A stretch of DNA of 64,000 nucleotides from Streptantibioticus_A sp037034305 (GTDB lineage Bacteria > Actinomycetota > Actinomycetes > Streptomycetales > Streptomycetaceae), in assembly GCA_037034305.1 (NCBI GenBank), contig JBAGJY010000030.1, positions 1 through 64,000 on the forward strand, given 5' to 3'. The stretch's first letter is position 1; every line of letters begins with the position of its first letter. A program made the position numbers and the translations under genes. Positions 16,930 to 24,922 of this stretch are shown one piece after another. The notes under the pieces are model-generated. The model searched no databases. It had not been told where the DNA came from and saw nothing but the letters and a program-made list of their open reading frames with translations.

Positions 16930-17394
16930 CTAACGCCGGTGAAGCGGCGCCCGCGCGGAGCCACCGCTCTGGCCGGTCTGGACGAACTGCCACGTCACGT
17001 TGATGACACCGGCGTCCGTCGAGGCGAGCTGCTGGAAGGCGGGCTGGCTGAGGTCGATGTGGTTGGCGTCGCAGGACGCGCACCGATCCGTGACCGGCAC
17101 GGTGATGGTGGTGCCGTTGTACGTCACCTGCACCGAAACGCCTTGGCACAGTGGGTCGTTGTTCGGGTTCGAGGCGGTCCACCAAGCCGGGGAGACCGCC
17201 ACCAGCGGTTGTGAGGACGCGTCGATCTGCGTCCCGCACGCGCCGTACCCGGCATCGTTGTAGTAGGTCGCCGTGCCGTCGATCGGCTGGCCGAAGGGGA
17301 TGTCGGCCCAGGCCTGTCCGCTGCCGAGCACGGTGAAGGTCACGGCGCCGAGTGCTGCGCTCAGCCATGTCCGTAAGCGCTTGGATGTCCGCAT
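16930..17394 (-). CDS. Secreted RlpA/expansin-like double-psi beta-barrel protein
   Basis: The 154-residue product has a signal peptide ending GSGQAWA and then one double-psi beta-barrel domain. Signature features are ATYYNDAGYGACG near the start of the barrel and VTDRCASCDANHIDLSQPAF near its end, where the Asp and the paired Cys residues match expansin, barwin and loosenin-type barrels. Streptomyces papain inhibitor is another secreted protein of this fold, so either polysaccharide loosening or protease inhibition is possible; the operon position after chitosanase and lyase genes favours the first. ATG 17394 has AGGAG upstream; longer frames lack a signal peptide start. It is the last gene of the GH46-lyase-barrel operon. 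Confidence 0.83.
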   Translation of the reverse strand: MRTSKRLRTWLSAALGAVTFTVLGSGQAWADIPFGQPIDGTATYYNDAGYGACGTQIDASSQPLVAVSPAWWTASNPNNDPLCQGVSVQVTYNGTTITVPVTDRCASCDANHIDLSQPAFQQLASTDAGVINVTWQFVQTGQSGGSARAPLHRR

Positions 17395-17487
17395 GGTTGG
17401 TCTCCTGGTCGATGGTGGGTGTGCGCGGGACCAGGCGCGTGCCTGGCCCCGCACGGGGTGGTACCGGCGTTGCGCGCCTGCGCGCGG

Positions 17488-18360
17488 TCAGGGGCCGATG
17501 TACTGCGTGCTCAGCCGGAAGTCGGCGAAGTAGGCGCTCTCGTCCTGACCGGGGCCCCAGGTGTTGTCGCTGCCGCCGAAGAAGGTCGAGAAGAACACGC
17601 CGCTGAACGGGATCTGGTCCAGGCCCGAGATGCCGGTCTGGTTGAGGACCTGCTGCCCGTCGAGCCACACGGTCACCGTGCCCGCTGAGCGGTCGACCTG
17701 CTGCTCGACGGCGTGCCACTGGCCGTCGCCCTGCCACTGCCAGTCACCGAGGCCCAGGTCGTCGCCGTAACCGCTGCCGGTGGGCGAGTAGAAGTAGATC
17801 TCACCTGCTCCGGTGCTCGGGTGGTCGCGCCACATGTAGCGGGTGGAGAAGGCGCTGCCGTCGTGGTTCCCGCCGCTCTCGGAACCGGGCGTGCCGCCGT
17901 ACAGGCCCGGTAGCTTGCCGCCCCGGCCGAAGTCGAAGCCGGAGTCGAACTTCACGTAGTAGCGAAGGTCGAGGCGGGGCGCGTTGGCGAGGTCGGACCG
18001 GCCCAGGGCACTGAGGTCCATGTAGAACTGGCCGCCGCCGGGGTTGGGGCAGTCCCCGCTCTGGTAGCACGAGTGGGCTCCGGAGCCCTGACCGTAGAAC
18101 ACCCGCAGCGCGGTGCCCTTCGACGGATCGGGGTCCGAGACGGGCTGCATCTGGTCCCAGCCCCAGTTGTGGCCGTCCGAGGTGTCAACGCCCCAGGCGC
18201 TGGCCCAGGTCGCGCCGTGGAAGCCGTCGAACGTGCCGGTCCAGTCCGCCGGGTCGCCCGGCGCCGCGTAACTGTTGGCGACTGAGGCGAGGACCAGCAG
18301 CATTCCGGCGATCACCGCGGCGGTCGGGGCGATCAGTTGTCGTCGCACGGTTCGAAGCAT
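17488..18360 (-). CDS. Secreted polysaccharide lyase, PL14-like
   Basis: The 290-residue secreted protein (signal peptide to about residue 33) has a jelly-roll lyase pattern. LRYYVKFDSGFDFGRGGKLP (about 130-150) and AFSTRYMWRDHPSTGAGEIYFY are the characteristic strands of the polysaccharide lyase 14 group, which includes alginate and glucuronan lyases. Closing strands such as WHAVEQQVDRSAGTVTVWLDGQ complete the domain. The start has a GGAAGGG site. Only 32 bases separate it from the chitosanase stop, so the two are co-transcribed. The exact polymer, probably an acidic polysaccharide of a fungal or algal wall, cannot be decided. Confidence 0.75.
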   Translation of the reverse strand: MLRTVRRQLIAPTAAVIAGMLLVLASVANSYAAPGDPADWTGTFDGFHGATWASAWGVDTSDGHNWGWDQMQPVSDPDPSKGTALRVFYGQGSGAHSCYQSGDCPNPGGGQFYMDLSALGRSDLANAPRLDLRYYVKFDSGFDFGRGGKLPGLYGGTPGSESGGNHDGSAFSTRYMWRDHPSTGAGEIYFYSPTGSGYGDDLGLGDWQWQGDGQWHAVEQQVDRSAGTVTVWLDGQQVLNQTGISGLDQIPFSGVFFSTFFGGSDNTWGPGQDESAYFADFRLSTQYIGP

Positions 18361-18392
18361 CGTCTGACCCTTCCTGTCACGGTTGACGCGGC

Positions 18393-19238
18393 TCAGTCAT
18401 GAGGGTCGCTGATGGTGATGTTGAAGTCGGCGCCCACGGTCAGCGGGGCGCTCAGGTCCCACTGGCCCTGGTCCGCAAGTTGTTGCAGAGCCTGGGACCG
18501 GTCGGTCGCGCTGGGCCAGTCGTTCTGGCGGCCGGGAGTGCAGGGATTGGTCATGTGCTGCTGGCGAATGGTGTTGAACTGGGCCAGCCACTGGGACTCG
18601 GCGACGCCGGACGCGGGGTTGCCGCCCAGGGCGGAGTCGGTCTCCTGGGCGATCTTCACCACGCCGTCGCAGTCACTGGCACCGGGACCCATCATCAGCG
18701 CCGTGTCGAAGAGGTTCTCCAGGCCGAGGTTGGTCTTGATCCCTTCCTGTGCCGCGAGGTTCTCGGCGGGCGTCAGATAGGTGTCGTGGCCCACCTGGAG
18801 CTGCAGCTGCCGGAAGAGCGGGTCCTGGGCGGCCTGCCGCCAGTCGTCGGTGAAGGAGCCGCCGAGCGCGGACGTGTCGTCACTCGCCGAGTCGGCCAAC
18901 TGCTGCAGTGTGCCGGTGTACTTGGCGAGTACGTTGTCGGGCTCGGCGGAGTTGTACTGCTTGACCAGGCTGAGCATGTCACCGGTCTGGGTACAAAAGC
19001 CGATCCACCCCGCGGTGTAGCCGCAGCCGTCGTTGAGGTTCTCGATGTAGCCGTACTGCGGGGTGGCGGTGCCGTTTTCGAAGACGGCGGTGATGTCGTC
19101 CATCATGACGACCGTCTGCGGGTCAACTCGGGGCGCCGCCATAGGACTTGCCGTGGCTGGTCCCGGGGCGGCGACGGCGAGGGTGAGCGCCGCGCCGACG
19201 GCGAGTGGGAGCAGGTGCCGTGTTCTGGAACGCCTCAT
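18393..19238 (-). CDS. csn: GH46 chitosanase
   Basis: This secreted enzyme hydrolyses beta-1,4 links in chitosan. The 281-residue precursor has a signal peptide ending PGPATA and the family 46 catalytic block YGYIENLNDGCGYTAGWIGF. Glu66 in YIEN is the expected acid and Asp87 in CTQTGDM the expected base, by alignment from memory with the Streptomyces N174 enzyme. LAKYTGTLQQLADSAS and a later MGPGASD region also match. It is the first gene of an operon with a PL14-like lyase and a barrel protein. A palindromic operator follows its promoter at once, suggesting repression in the absence of chitosan oligomers. Confidence 0.92.
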   Translation of the reverse strand: MRRSRTRHLLPLAVGAALTLAVAAPGPATASPMAAPRVDPQTVVMMDDITAVFENGTATPQYGYIENLNDGCGYTAGWIGFCTQTGDMLSLVKQYNSAEPDNVLAKYTGTLQQLADSASDDTSALGGSFTDDWRQAAQDPLFRQLQLQVGHDTYLTPAENLAAQEGIKTNLGLENLFDTALMMGPGASDCDGVVKIAQETDSALGGNPASGVAESQWLAQFNTIRQQHMTNPCTPGRQNDWPSATDRSQALQQLADQGQWDLSAPLTVGADFNITISDPHD

Positions 19239-19284
19239 GGAAAGCCTCCGTTGCTCGTGGGGGATCGGTGGCTTGCACGTGATC

Positions 19285-19342
19285 AGTTAGGAAAGTTTCC
19301 TAACTGTCGCGGACTGTAGGGCACCCTTCTCCGCGCGGTCAA
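19285..19342 (-). promoter_or_regulatory. Chitosanase promoter with 21-base palindromic operator
   Basis: On the minus strand a promoter TTGACC (19342-19337), an 18-base spacer and TACAGT (19318-19313) are followed 7 bases later by a perfect palindrome at 19305-19285, whose core is GTTAGGAAAGTTTCCTAAC (10-base arms around one base). It lies on the expected start point of transcription. Palindromes with such A/G-rich arms are known in front of actinomycete chitosanase genes and are bound by the ROK-family repressor CsnR in S. lividans. That the same control operates here is inferred. Confidence 0.75.
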
Positions 19343-19386
19343 CCCCGCGCGCGCATACGCCATGTCGCGATCAGGCGGTGTGGGAC

Positions 19387-19417
19387 GAAGGCGTTCCGTG
19401 CCCTCCGGAACGCCTTC
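19387..19417 (-). terminator. Hairpin terminator after the GH18 gene
   Basis: A perfect 12-base-pair stem (GAAGGCGTTCCG against CGGAACGCCTTC) with a 7-base loop lies 20 bases beyond the chitinase stop. It separates the chitinase transcript from the chitosanase promoter just downstream. Confidence 0.8.
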
Positions 19418-19436
19418 ACGACCCGCTCAGGCGGTG

Positions 19437-20426
19437 TCAGCGCGCGGCGTTCCGCGGCCGTGTGCCTGACGTCTGCGCTTGGGCGCTGAGCTGGTTGAAG
19501 GTCCTGGAGTAGGCGTAGCCGGTGGCTTTGTCGTAACCGTCGACCTCCCAGAAGGACAGTTCCTGGACTCCGTTGGAGGCGGCGAAGTTCTCCAGCGTGG
19601 CGGCGTCGGACTGGGAGAAGTACTCGTTGTCGTCGTTCTGCCCGGCGATCGGCGTCAGGCCCATCATCTGGTACGCCTGGGAGTTGGAAACGCCGTAGAG
19701 GTTGGCGAGTTGACCGGCTGTTGCCTGCGCGGCCGACTCGGCGTCCGCGAGTGCGTTGTGCCCGTCGCCGAAGTCCATGGTCATGAGGTTGACGACGCTG
19801 ACGTTGACCCCGTTGTCCTTGGCGTCCTGGAGAAGCCCGGTCTGTGCGGAGGGCAGGCCGTCGGGGGCGACCGCCAGCGTGTAGTCCACCTGGACCGAGG
19901 GGTCCTGTGCCTGCAACGCGGCGAGCGCCTGGTCGCGTCGGGTGTTCGCGGCCGTGTCATCGAGGGTGGCACCTTCGATGTCGAAGTCGAGCCGGGTGAC
20001 GCCGTAGGTGTTGACGATGTTGGCGTAGGCGGCGGTCAGATCGGAGACCGAGGTGCACGTCTGGGCGAGTTCGCCGCCCGCGGCCCCGCCGAAGGAGACG
20101 ATGACGTCTCCGCCGCTGGCCTTGAGCGCGTTGACTTCCGCACTGAACGCGCCGACGGGGTCGCCGTTGTACTCCCACTTGGGCGTGCAGCCCTGATCCG
20201 GGATGAGGAACGCCAGCGTGTACTGCTTCAGGCCGGTGGCGGCCATGTCGTCGGCCATGTCACCGGCGGTGCCCGCGCCGATCTGGAGGTAGGGGGCCGC
20301 ATAGTGCGCGGGCCAGGTGGACGCCGCCACCGCGGCGTTGGCTGGCTGCTCGGTGCCGACCAGCAACGCGGCGGCGGTGAGGGGGAGTAGGGCGGCGAGA
20401 GCGGGTCTGGGTACGCGAGTTTTCAT
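19437..20426 (-). CDS. Secreted GH18 chitinase-like glycosidase
   Basis: The 329-residue protein has a signal peptide (to about residue 32) and one GH18 barrel. SFGGAAGGE (111-119) is the conserved SxGG strand, and RLDFDIEG carries the D-x-D-x-E catalytic signature with Glu151 as acid. VVNLMTMDFGDGHN supplies the usual M-x-x-D substrate contact. There is no carbohydrate-binding module, unlike many Streptomyces chitinases, so it may act on soluble oligomers or on a bound surface with help from other proteins. ATG 20426 follows GAGGAGG. It has its own terminator before the chitosanase operon. Confidence 0.9.
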   Translation of the reverse strand: MKTRVPRPALAALLPLTAAALLVGTEQPANAAVAASTWPAHYAAPYLQIGAGTAGDMADDMAATGLKQYTLAFLIPDQGCTPKWEYNGDPVGAFSAEVNALKASGGDVIVSFGGAAGGELAQTCTSVSDLTAAYANIVNTYGVTRLDFDIEGATLDDTAANTRRDQALAALQAQDPSVQVDYTLAVAPDGLPSAQTGLLQDAKDNGVNVSVVNLMTMDFGDGHNALADAESAAQATAGQLANLYGVSNSQAYQMMGLTPIAGQNDDNEYFSQSDAATLENFAASNGVQELSFWEVDGYDKATGYAYSRTFNQLSAQAQTSGTRPRNAAR

Positions 20427-20682
20427 GAGTGCCTCCTCGGGGGGATCGAAGCGCATCGGACCACCGCCCACACGTAGGCCTGGCCGGGGAAGGCGGCGGT
20501 CGTCACGAACCGTGTGCCTGGTGTGGAGCGGGGTGTTATGGGCAGGGCGGCACGGAACCGCTGACGCGCTCCCTGCGTGCGCACACCACTCACGCGTGGC
20601 GAGCGCTGCGTGTCGCGGCCCGTGCGTCCGTCGGCCTCCGGCTACGGCCGAAGGCCGACGGTAGCGGCCCCTCAGCAACGGT

Positions 20683-21246
20683 TCAGTGGTGGACGACCGT
20701 GCACTGCCCGTCGGAGAACATCGGGGTGGTGTCGACCGGCAGGCCCGGATCGGGGTTGACGACGATGTCGGAGCTCTGGGTGATCGAGCCCTCGCAGTTG
20801 TCGAGGGCGGGCTCCGGCTGCGTGCTCGCAGGCCCCATCCACAAGTCGACGTGGTGGACGCCGTTTTGCCAGTCCGAACTGCACTCCGCGCAACCGTCCT
20901 CCATGATGAAGTACTTCTGGAGGTACGGGACGTAGATGCGGGTGCCGGGGGCGAACTCGCCGGGGTCGGTGGCGAAGGTCGCCGGGTGGTCGTAGGTGCC
21001 GGTGTCCTCGGTCGCCTCGCTGTGGATCTGGGGGTAGGCGATCTGGGCTGTGCCGTAGTGGCCGTTGCCGTCGTCGTTGTCGTTGTAACCGTAGGACGTG
21101 ACATTGACGCTGAGCGTCTGGCTCTCCGCGGCCCGGCCGCCGTGGGCGTGAGCGCTCCCGTCGAGGGGGAGGGCGTTGGCCGACGCGGCCGGTGAGACGA
21201 GGGAGAGTGCGAGGGCGCTCGCGGCCAGTACCAGCGGTGGCTTCAG
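20683..21246 (-). CDS. Secreted double-psi-barrel-like protein, unusual start
   Basis: A clear signal peptide begins LKPPLVLAASALALSLVSP and ends near SANA; the mature part is about 160 residues. Its core has GTAQIAYPQ, GTRIYVPYLQKYFIMEDGCAEC and HHVDLWMG, the layout of a 3D/double-psi-barrel domain with a closing acidic strand. I do not recognise a named family. The only start codon fitting the signal peptide is CTG at 21246, with AAAGGG 7 bases upstream. An in-frame ATG exists at 21453 but would add 69 Arg-rich residues. Either a CTG start, a long N-extension or a frameshift explains this. An operator-bearing promoter lies about 300 bases upstream. Confidence 0.65.
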   Translation of the reverse strand: MKPPLVLAASALALSLVSPAASANALPLDGSAHAHGGRAAESQTLSVNVTSYGYNDNDDGNGHYGTAQIAYPQIHSEATEDTGTYDHPATFATDPGEFAPGTRIYVPYLQKYFIMEDGCAECSSDWQNGVHHVDLWMGPASTQPEPALDNCEGSITQSSDIVVNPDPGLPVDTTPMFSDGQCTVVHH

Positions 21247-21514
21247 ACGATGGCCCTTTGTGGGCGGGAGGGCGGTGGCCGAATCGCGAACTCCGCGTCC
21301 GGAACGCGATGAAGAGGTCGTGCGCAATGAACATCCCTTCCGTGGGGGTGGGACAACGCGACCGGTGCGCCGGCTGTGGGGGTGGCGCCGCGGTCTGCCC
21401 CGGGATGGGGAGCCCGTGTGATGCCGTTCGGCACGAGGAGAGACCGCGGGCAAGGCTCAAGCTGCGGCATCGCAAGGGGAGTTGCAGCCTGCGGTGTCCT
21501 TCTACGGGCTACTA

Positions 21515-21573
21515 ACAGGAAAGCTTCCTGTCTAGCGCTTGGGACCGTACTGAAGATGTCGGCGGAGTGTCAA
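21515..21573 (-). promoter_or_regulatory. Promoter with second chitosanase-type palindrome
   Basis: On the minus strand TTGACA (21573-21568), an 18-base spacer and TACGGT (21549-21544) are followed by ACAGGAAAGCTTCCTGT at 21515-21531 (plus-strand reading), with 7-base arms around three bases. Its core AGGAAAGCTTCCT differs by one base from that of the chitosanase operator, and the promoter-operator geometry is the same. The adjoining minus-strand gene is the barrel-like protein. Bases 21574-21810 further right hold nothing I recognise. Confidence 0.6.
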
Positions 21574-21810
21574 TGGCCCGACAGGGCGAGGAGGACTCGC
21601 GGCCGCCGCCCGAACGGCCATGTGTGGACCCGAGAGGTGGCAACCCAGTCCGTGAGAGCTACGCGAGCGATGGTCTCGAATGAGCCGCCCCGAGGTGCCC
21701 TGGGCCGCAACCGGGTACCGGCATGACAGACTCCTCAACACCGGGAACCGTACCGCCCGTTGACGTGTGCCACACCTTCGTTTCCGGGCAGGTGGCGATG
21801 ACGTCAGCAC

Positions 21811-22118
21811 TCGCGCGACCCGTCGCTGCGTCTTCCGTCGCCCAACCAGCCGTCCCTGGACTGGGCGCGGATCGAACCGCAGCCGGGACAGCGCGACCGC
21901 CAGGCGATCGAGCACTACCGGCAGATCCTCCTCGCCGATCGTGAAGCGGGCCTGACCCTGTGGGTCCGCCTTCCGCACACCGCCCTGCCAGTGTGGTTCG
22001 CGGCCGAGGGCGGATTCCTGTCACCCACGGCGGCGACACCGTTCCGTTCGGCCTGTTCGACCGCGACCGCGTCCCACGGCCCAGCGCACGCGTCATCCAG
22101 TCCCTGACCCGGCGGTGA
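21811..22118 (+). pseudogene. Remnant of a GH1 beta-glucosidase
   Basis: One frame gives SLDWARIEPQPGQ, then AIEHYRQILLADREAGLTLWV and WFAAEGGFL, the recognisable N-terminal quarter of family 1 beta-glucosidases. At about 22020 the frame changes and the text becomes HGGDTVPFGLFDRDRVPRPSARV, which looks like the family C-terminus, ending in TGA at 22116. The catalytic middle, with both Glu residues, is missing. A large internal deletion is inferred. It sits next to the polysaccharide-degradation block and may once have been part of it. Confidence 0.55.
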
Positions 22119-22133
22119 CCGTCGTTGCCGGGC

Positions 22134-23213
22134 TTACGGTGACGGGGGTGAGGGGGCCGGTGGGCTGGTGGGCGGGGTGGTCGGAGTGGAGGGCGCGCTG
22201 GGAGCCGTCGACGGTGCGGAAGGGGACGGCGAGGAGGGCGAGGGCGAGGCACTCGGCGAGCTGGGGGACGGCGACGGTGAGCCGGACGGCTGGCTGGTCG
22301 GCGCCGGGACCGGCTGATCCCGGCCTCCGTTGTCGCCGGTGAACCGTTCGAACCAGGTACCGGCCTGGATGTCGATGAGGGTGATCACCGTCAGGGGCTG
22401 CGGTGCCGCGGTGACCACGACGAGTTTCGACGGCTGGTAGGAGGGCCAGGTCTGGCCGGTGTACCGGGGGTTGGCCACCAGGAGCGGCGGCGTCAGTGGA
22501 TTGCCGCAGGCACAACGCACCCTGGGCAGCCCGCGGTTGTCGACCAGGACCGCGGTGCCCGCCTGCAGGACCGACTGGAAGCTGGTGGCGGCCCCGTTGC
22601 GGTAGCCGTGGTTGGTCACCCGGGTGTCGGCCCGCAGCAGCGCGGGGGTGAGCGAGTGGAGGTAACCCGGCACGGCGGCGCTGTCGATGCCTTCCACCCC
22701 GGCCCACGCTCGCTCCTTGTCCGGGTTCGCGGTGAGGTAGCCGACCAGCCGGTCGACGTCGCAGCTCGAGTTGTTCATCGAGCCGCCGTACAGCCCGGCG
22801 GTCGATCCGGGGACGGCGCGGATGCCGTTGGCGGTGGAGGACGGTGTGCTGGCTGCCGGGGAAGCGGTCGTCGTGGCGGCATGGCCCGCCGATGGAGTGA
22901 ACGGATCGGGGCCGGTCGACGCGGCCGACTGGAGCAGCACCTCCTTGTGGGGCGAAGCCCCCAGCAAGCTGCTCAGCAGCAACCCCACCACCACGGCCAG
23001 CACCGCGACCCCAGCGGCCAGCCCCGCCTTCCGGGGCGACCGCCACCACGGGCCTGGCGGCGGCCCCGAGCGGCCGGGCCCCGCGCCGCCGGGCGGAGCG
23101 GGCGGCGGGGGAGGCCCCGGGGCGCGCGGCCCTGACGGTTGGCCGGACAGCGGGCCCGCGGGCGGCCCGGTAGGAGGGCGGCCTGGGCCGTCGGACGGAG
23201 GGTGCGAACTCAC
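22134..23213 (-). CDS. Membrane-anchored DUF6777-type protein
   Basis: The 359-residue protein starts with a Pro/Gly-rich cytoplasmic tail (1-60), one membrane segment (AGLAAGVAVLAVVVGLLLSSLLG, about 63-86, seen as a single pass), then an outside domain. That domain has GLYGGSMNNSSCDVDRLVGYL, DTRVTNHGYRNG, SVLQAGTAVLVDNRGLPRVR and CACGNPLTPP, the pattern of DUF6777 proteins of unknown function. A Ser/Pro-rich tail follows. GTG 23213 has AGGAGG before it. It is the last gene of a kinase operon, suggesting an extracytoplasmic sensor or a target of that kinase. Confidence 0.8.
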   Translation of the reverse strand: MSSHPPSDGPGRPPTGPPAGPLSGQPSGPRAPGPPPPPAPPGGAGPGRSGPPPGPWWRSPRKAGLAAGVAVLAVVVGLLLSSLLGASPHKEVLLQSAASTGPDPFTPSAGHAATTTASPAASTPSSTANGIRAVPGSTAGLYGGSMNNSSCDVDRLVGYLTANPDKERAWAGVEGIDSAAVPGYLHSLTPALLRADTRVTNHGYRNGAATSFQSVLQAGTAVLVDNRGLPRVRCACGNPLTPPLLVANPRYTGQTWPSYQPSKLVVVTAAPQPLTVITLIDIQAGTWFERFTGDNGGRDQPVPAPTSQPSGSPSPSPSSPSASPSPSSPSPSAPSTAPSAPSTPTTPPTSPPAPSPPSP

Positions 23214-23322
23214 TGGCGCCTCCTGCCGCGCGACGTCGACGATCCATGTTTCCGGTCAGCCCCTTTCCGCATTGTGTGCCGGTGCTCCAGGCCTTCCGCA
23301 ACTCGGCGCGTCCGGCCCGTGA

Positions 23323-24318
23323 CTACCGCACGCGTGGCGCGAACACCGGCATGGCCCACGCTGGGGGCACGGGTGGCCGCGCCGCGACGGGTGGGCCGTG
23401 GTCCACCCGGGTCGCGGGGTGTGGTGCGGTCTCCTCCTCCACCGCGCCGCCCGCGTCTCGCAGCGCTGCCACGAACGCCAGACAGCTGCCGTAGCGGTCG
23501 GCCGGTGACTTGGCGAGCCCCCTCGCCAGCACACCGTCCACCGCTGGGGGAAGATCCGTCCGGTGCGAAGACAGCGGCGGCGCGGGCTCGTTGACGTGCG
23601 CCCACAGTTGCGCCAGGTCGTCGTCGCGCCGGAAGGGCGGCGTGCCGGCGAGCGCCTCGTACACCACGCACGCCAGGCTGTAGACGTCGCACCGCCCGTC
23701 CACCGGCTTGCCGGAGATCTGTTCGGGTGCCACGTAGTCCACGGTTCCGACGAACTGTCCGGTCGAGGTCAGACCGGTCAGCGACAGCGAACTCTTCATG
23801 AGCCCGAAGTCGGCGAGGTACACGTGCTCGGGATGGTCGGTGTCGACGCCCTCGGCCACCAGGATGTTGCCCGGCTTGACGTCCCGGTGCACCAGGCCGT
23901 GGGCGTGCGCGGTGTCGAGCGCGGAGGCCACCTGTGCGGCGATGCGCACGGTGGCCTCAAGGGAGAGCCTGCCCTGGCGGTCGAGCAGCGCCCGCAGGTC
24001 CTCGCCCGGCACGTACCGCATGGCGATGTACAGGACGCCTTCGGCCTCCCCGGCGTCGAAGACCGGGACGATGTGCGGATGGTCCAGCCCGGCGGCCATC
24101 CGGGACTCGCGGATGAACCGCTCGCGGAACAGCTCGTTGGAGGCGAGCCCGGGGGACAGCAGCTTCAGCGCGACCGTGCGGTCCAGACGCAGGTCCCTCG
24201 CCCGGTAGACGGCGGCCATTCCGCCGCGCCCGATCTCGGCCTCTATCCGGTACGCGGCGATCTGCCGCCCGACCATCCCCGACGGGCGCTCCGCCGCCGC
24301 ACCCCGGTCATCGGTCAC
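23323..24318 (-). CDS. Hanks-type Ser/Thr protein kinase
   Basis: The 331-residue soluble kinase has a Gly-rich loop GRGGMAAVYRA, catalytic Lys in VALKLLSPG, the loop HRDVKPGN and ADFGL, then VGTVDYVAPEQ. The core ends about residue 285. There is no membrane segment or PASTA domain, only a short Pro-rich tail, so a partner must deliver the signal. It overlaps the SH3-like gene by GTGA and lies in one operon with an ABC transporter carrying two FHA domains, which bind phosphothreonine. The PknF-Rv1747 pair of M. tuberculosis is a known precedent for a kinase controlling an FHA-ABC protein. Confidence 0.93.
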   Translation of the reverse strand: MTDDRGAAAERPSGMVGRQIAAYRIEAEIGRGGMAAVYRARDLRLDRTVALKLLSPGLASNELFRERFIRESRMAAGLDHPHIVPVFDAGEAEGVLYIAMRYVPGEDLRALLDRQGRLSLEATVRIAAQVASALDTAHAHGLVHRDVKPGNILVAEGVDTDHPEHVYLADFGLMKSSLSLTGLTSTGQFVGTVDYVAPEQISGKPVDGRCDVYSLACVVYEALAGTPPFRRDDDLAQLWAHVNEPAPPLSSHRTDLPPAVDGVLARGLAKSPADRYGSCLAFVAALRDAGGAVEEETAPHPATRVDHGPPVAARPPVPPAWAMPVFAPRVR

Positions 24319-24893
24319 GGCGGCTCCTTCGCGGCCGGGGGCGGCCGGGTGCTGTCGCCGTCCTGCCCGGTGGACCGGTCGGTCGCGGTGGGGGCGGCGG
24401 CCGAGGGCTCACGGGTGGCCGCGAAGTTCGCCAGCGCGGGACCGTCGCAGTAGCACCAGCGGTCGTGCTCCGCGTCGAACAGCCACACCTGGTCGCCGTC
24501 GACGACCACCCCGATCCGCACGCCCCTGGTGCTGGCCCGGAACGCCGCGTCGTCCGTACGGCCCGCCATCAGCTCCTCCAGCGCCCGGCGGTAGCCGCCG
24601 ACCGCCTGCTCCGCCCGCGCCAGCAGCGGACGCGGATCGCTGGCGGGGCCGAGCGGGAGCCCGGCGGCGGGCGGCTCGTCGGGGATGGAGAGCAACGTGC
24701 GGCCGTCCACCCACGCGGCCCATCCGTTGGAGCACTCGATCCGGCACCAGTCGCCGCTGCGGCCGGTAACCCGTACGGGCAGCAGCGGATCGAGCCACGC
24801 CGACGGCTGCTCCCGGCCCCGGTCGGTCTCCGCCCAGGCGGGTAGCGCCTGCCGCGGGGTGACGTGGGTCGGACGGAACTCGCTTTCGTACAT
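24315..24893 (-). CDS. SH3-like domain protein of the kinase operon
   Basis: The 192-residue protein has an N-terminal SH3b-like domain: LPAWAETDRG, LDPLLPVRVTGRSGDWCRIE and SNGWAAWVDGRTLL (about 15-75). A helical part (85-115) and a small strand-rich part with GVVVDGDQVWLFDAEHDRW follow, then a low-complexity tail. No catalytic residues are evident. It starts 29 bases after the ABC gene ends and overlaps the kinase start. Its role is likely as an adaptor in the same pathway, but this rests on context only. Confidence 0.7.
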   Translation of the reverse strand: MYESEFRPTHVTPRQALPAWAETDRGREQPSAWLDPLLPVRVTGRSGDWCRIECSNGWAAWVDGRTLLSIPDEPPAAGLPLGPASDPRPLLARAEQAVGGYRRALEELMAGRTDDAAFRASTRGVRIGVVVDGDQVWLFDAEHDRWCYCDGPALANFAATREPSAAAPTATDRSTGQDGDSTRPPPAAKEPP

Positions 24894-24922
24894 GGCGGCG
24901 CTCCCGGTGCTTGTCCGCCGGG

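Noticed and set aside
17374..17385. AAGCGCTTGG resembling a LacI core
   Set aside because: It lies inside the signal peptide codons of the barrel-protein gene, not in a promoter, and lacks the full palindrome.
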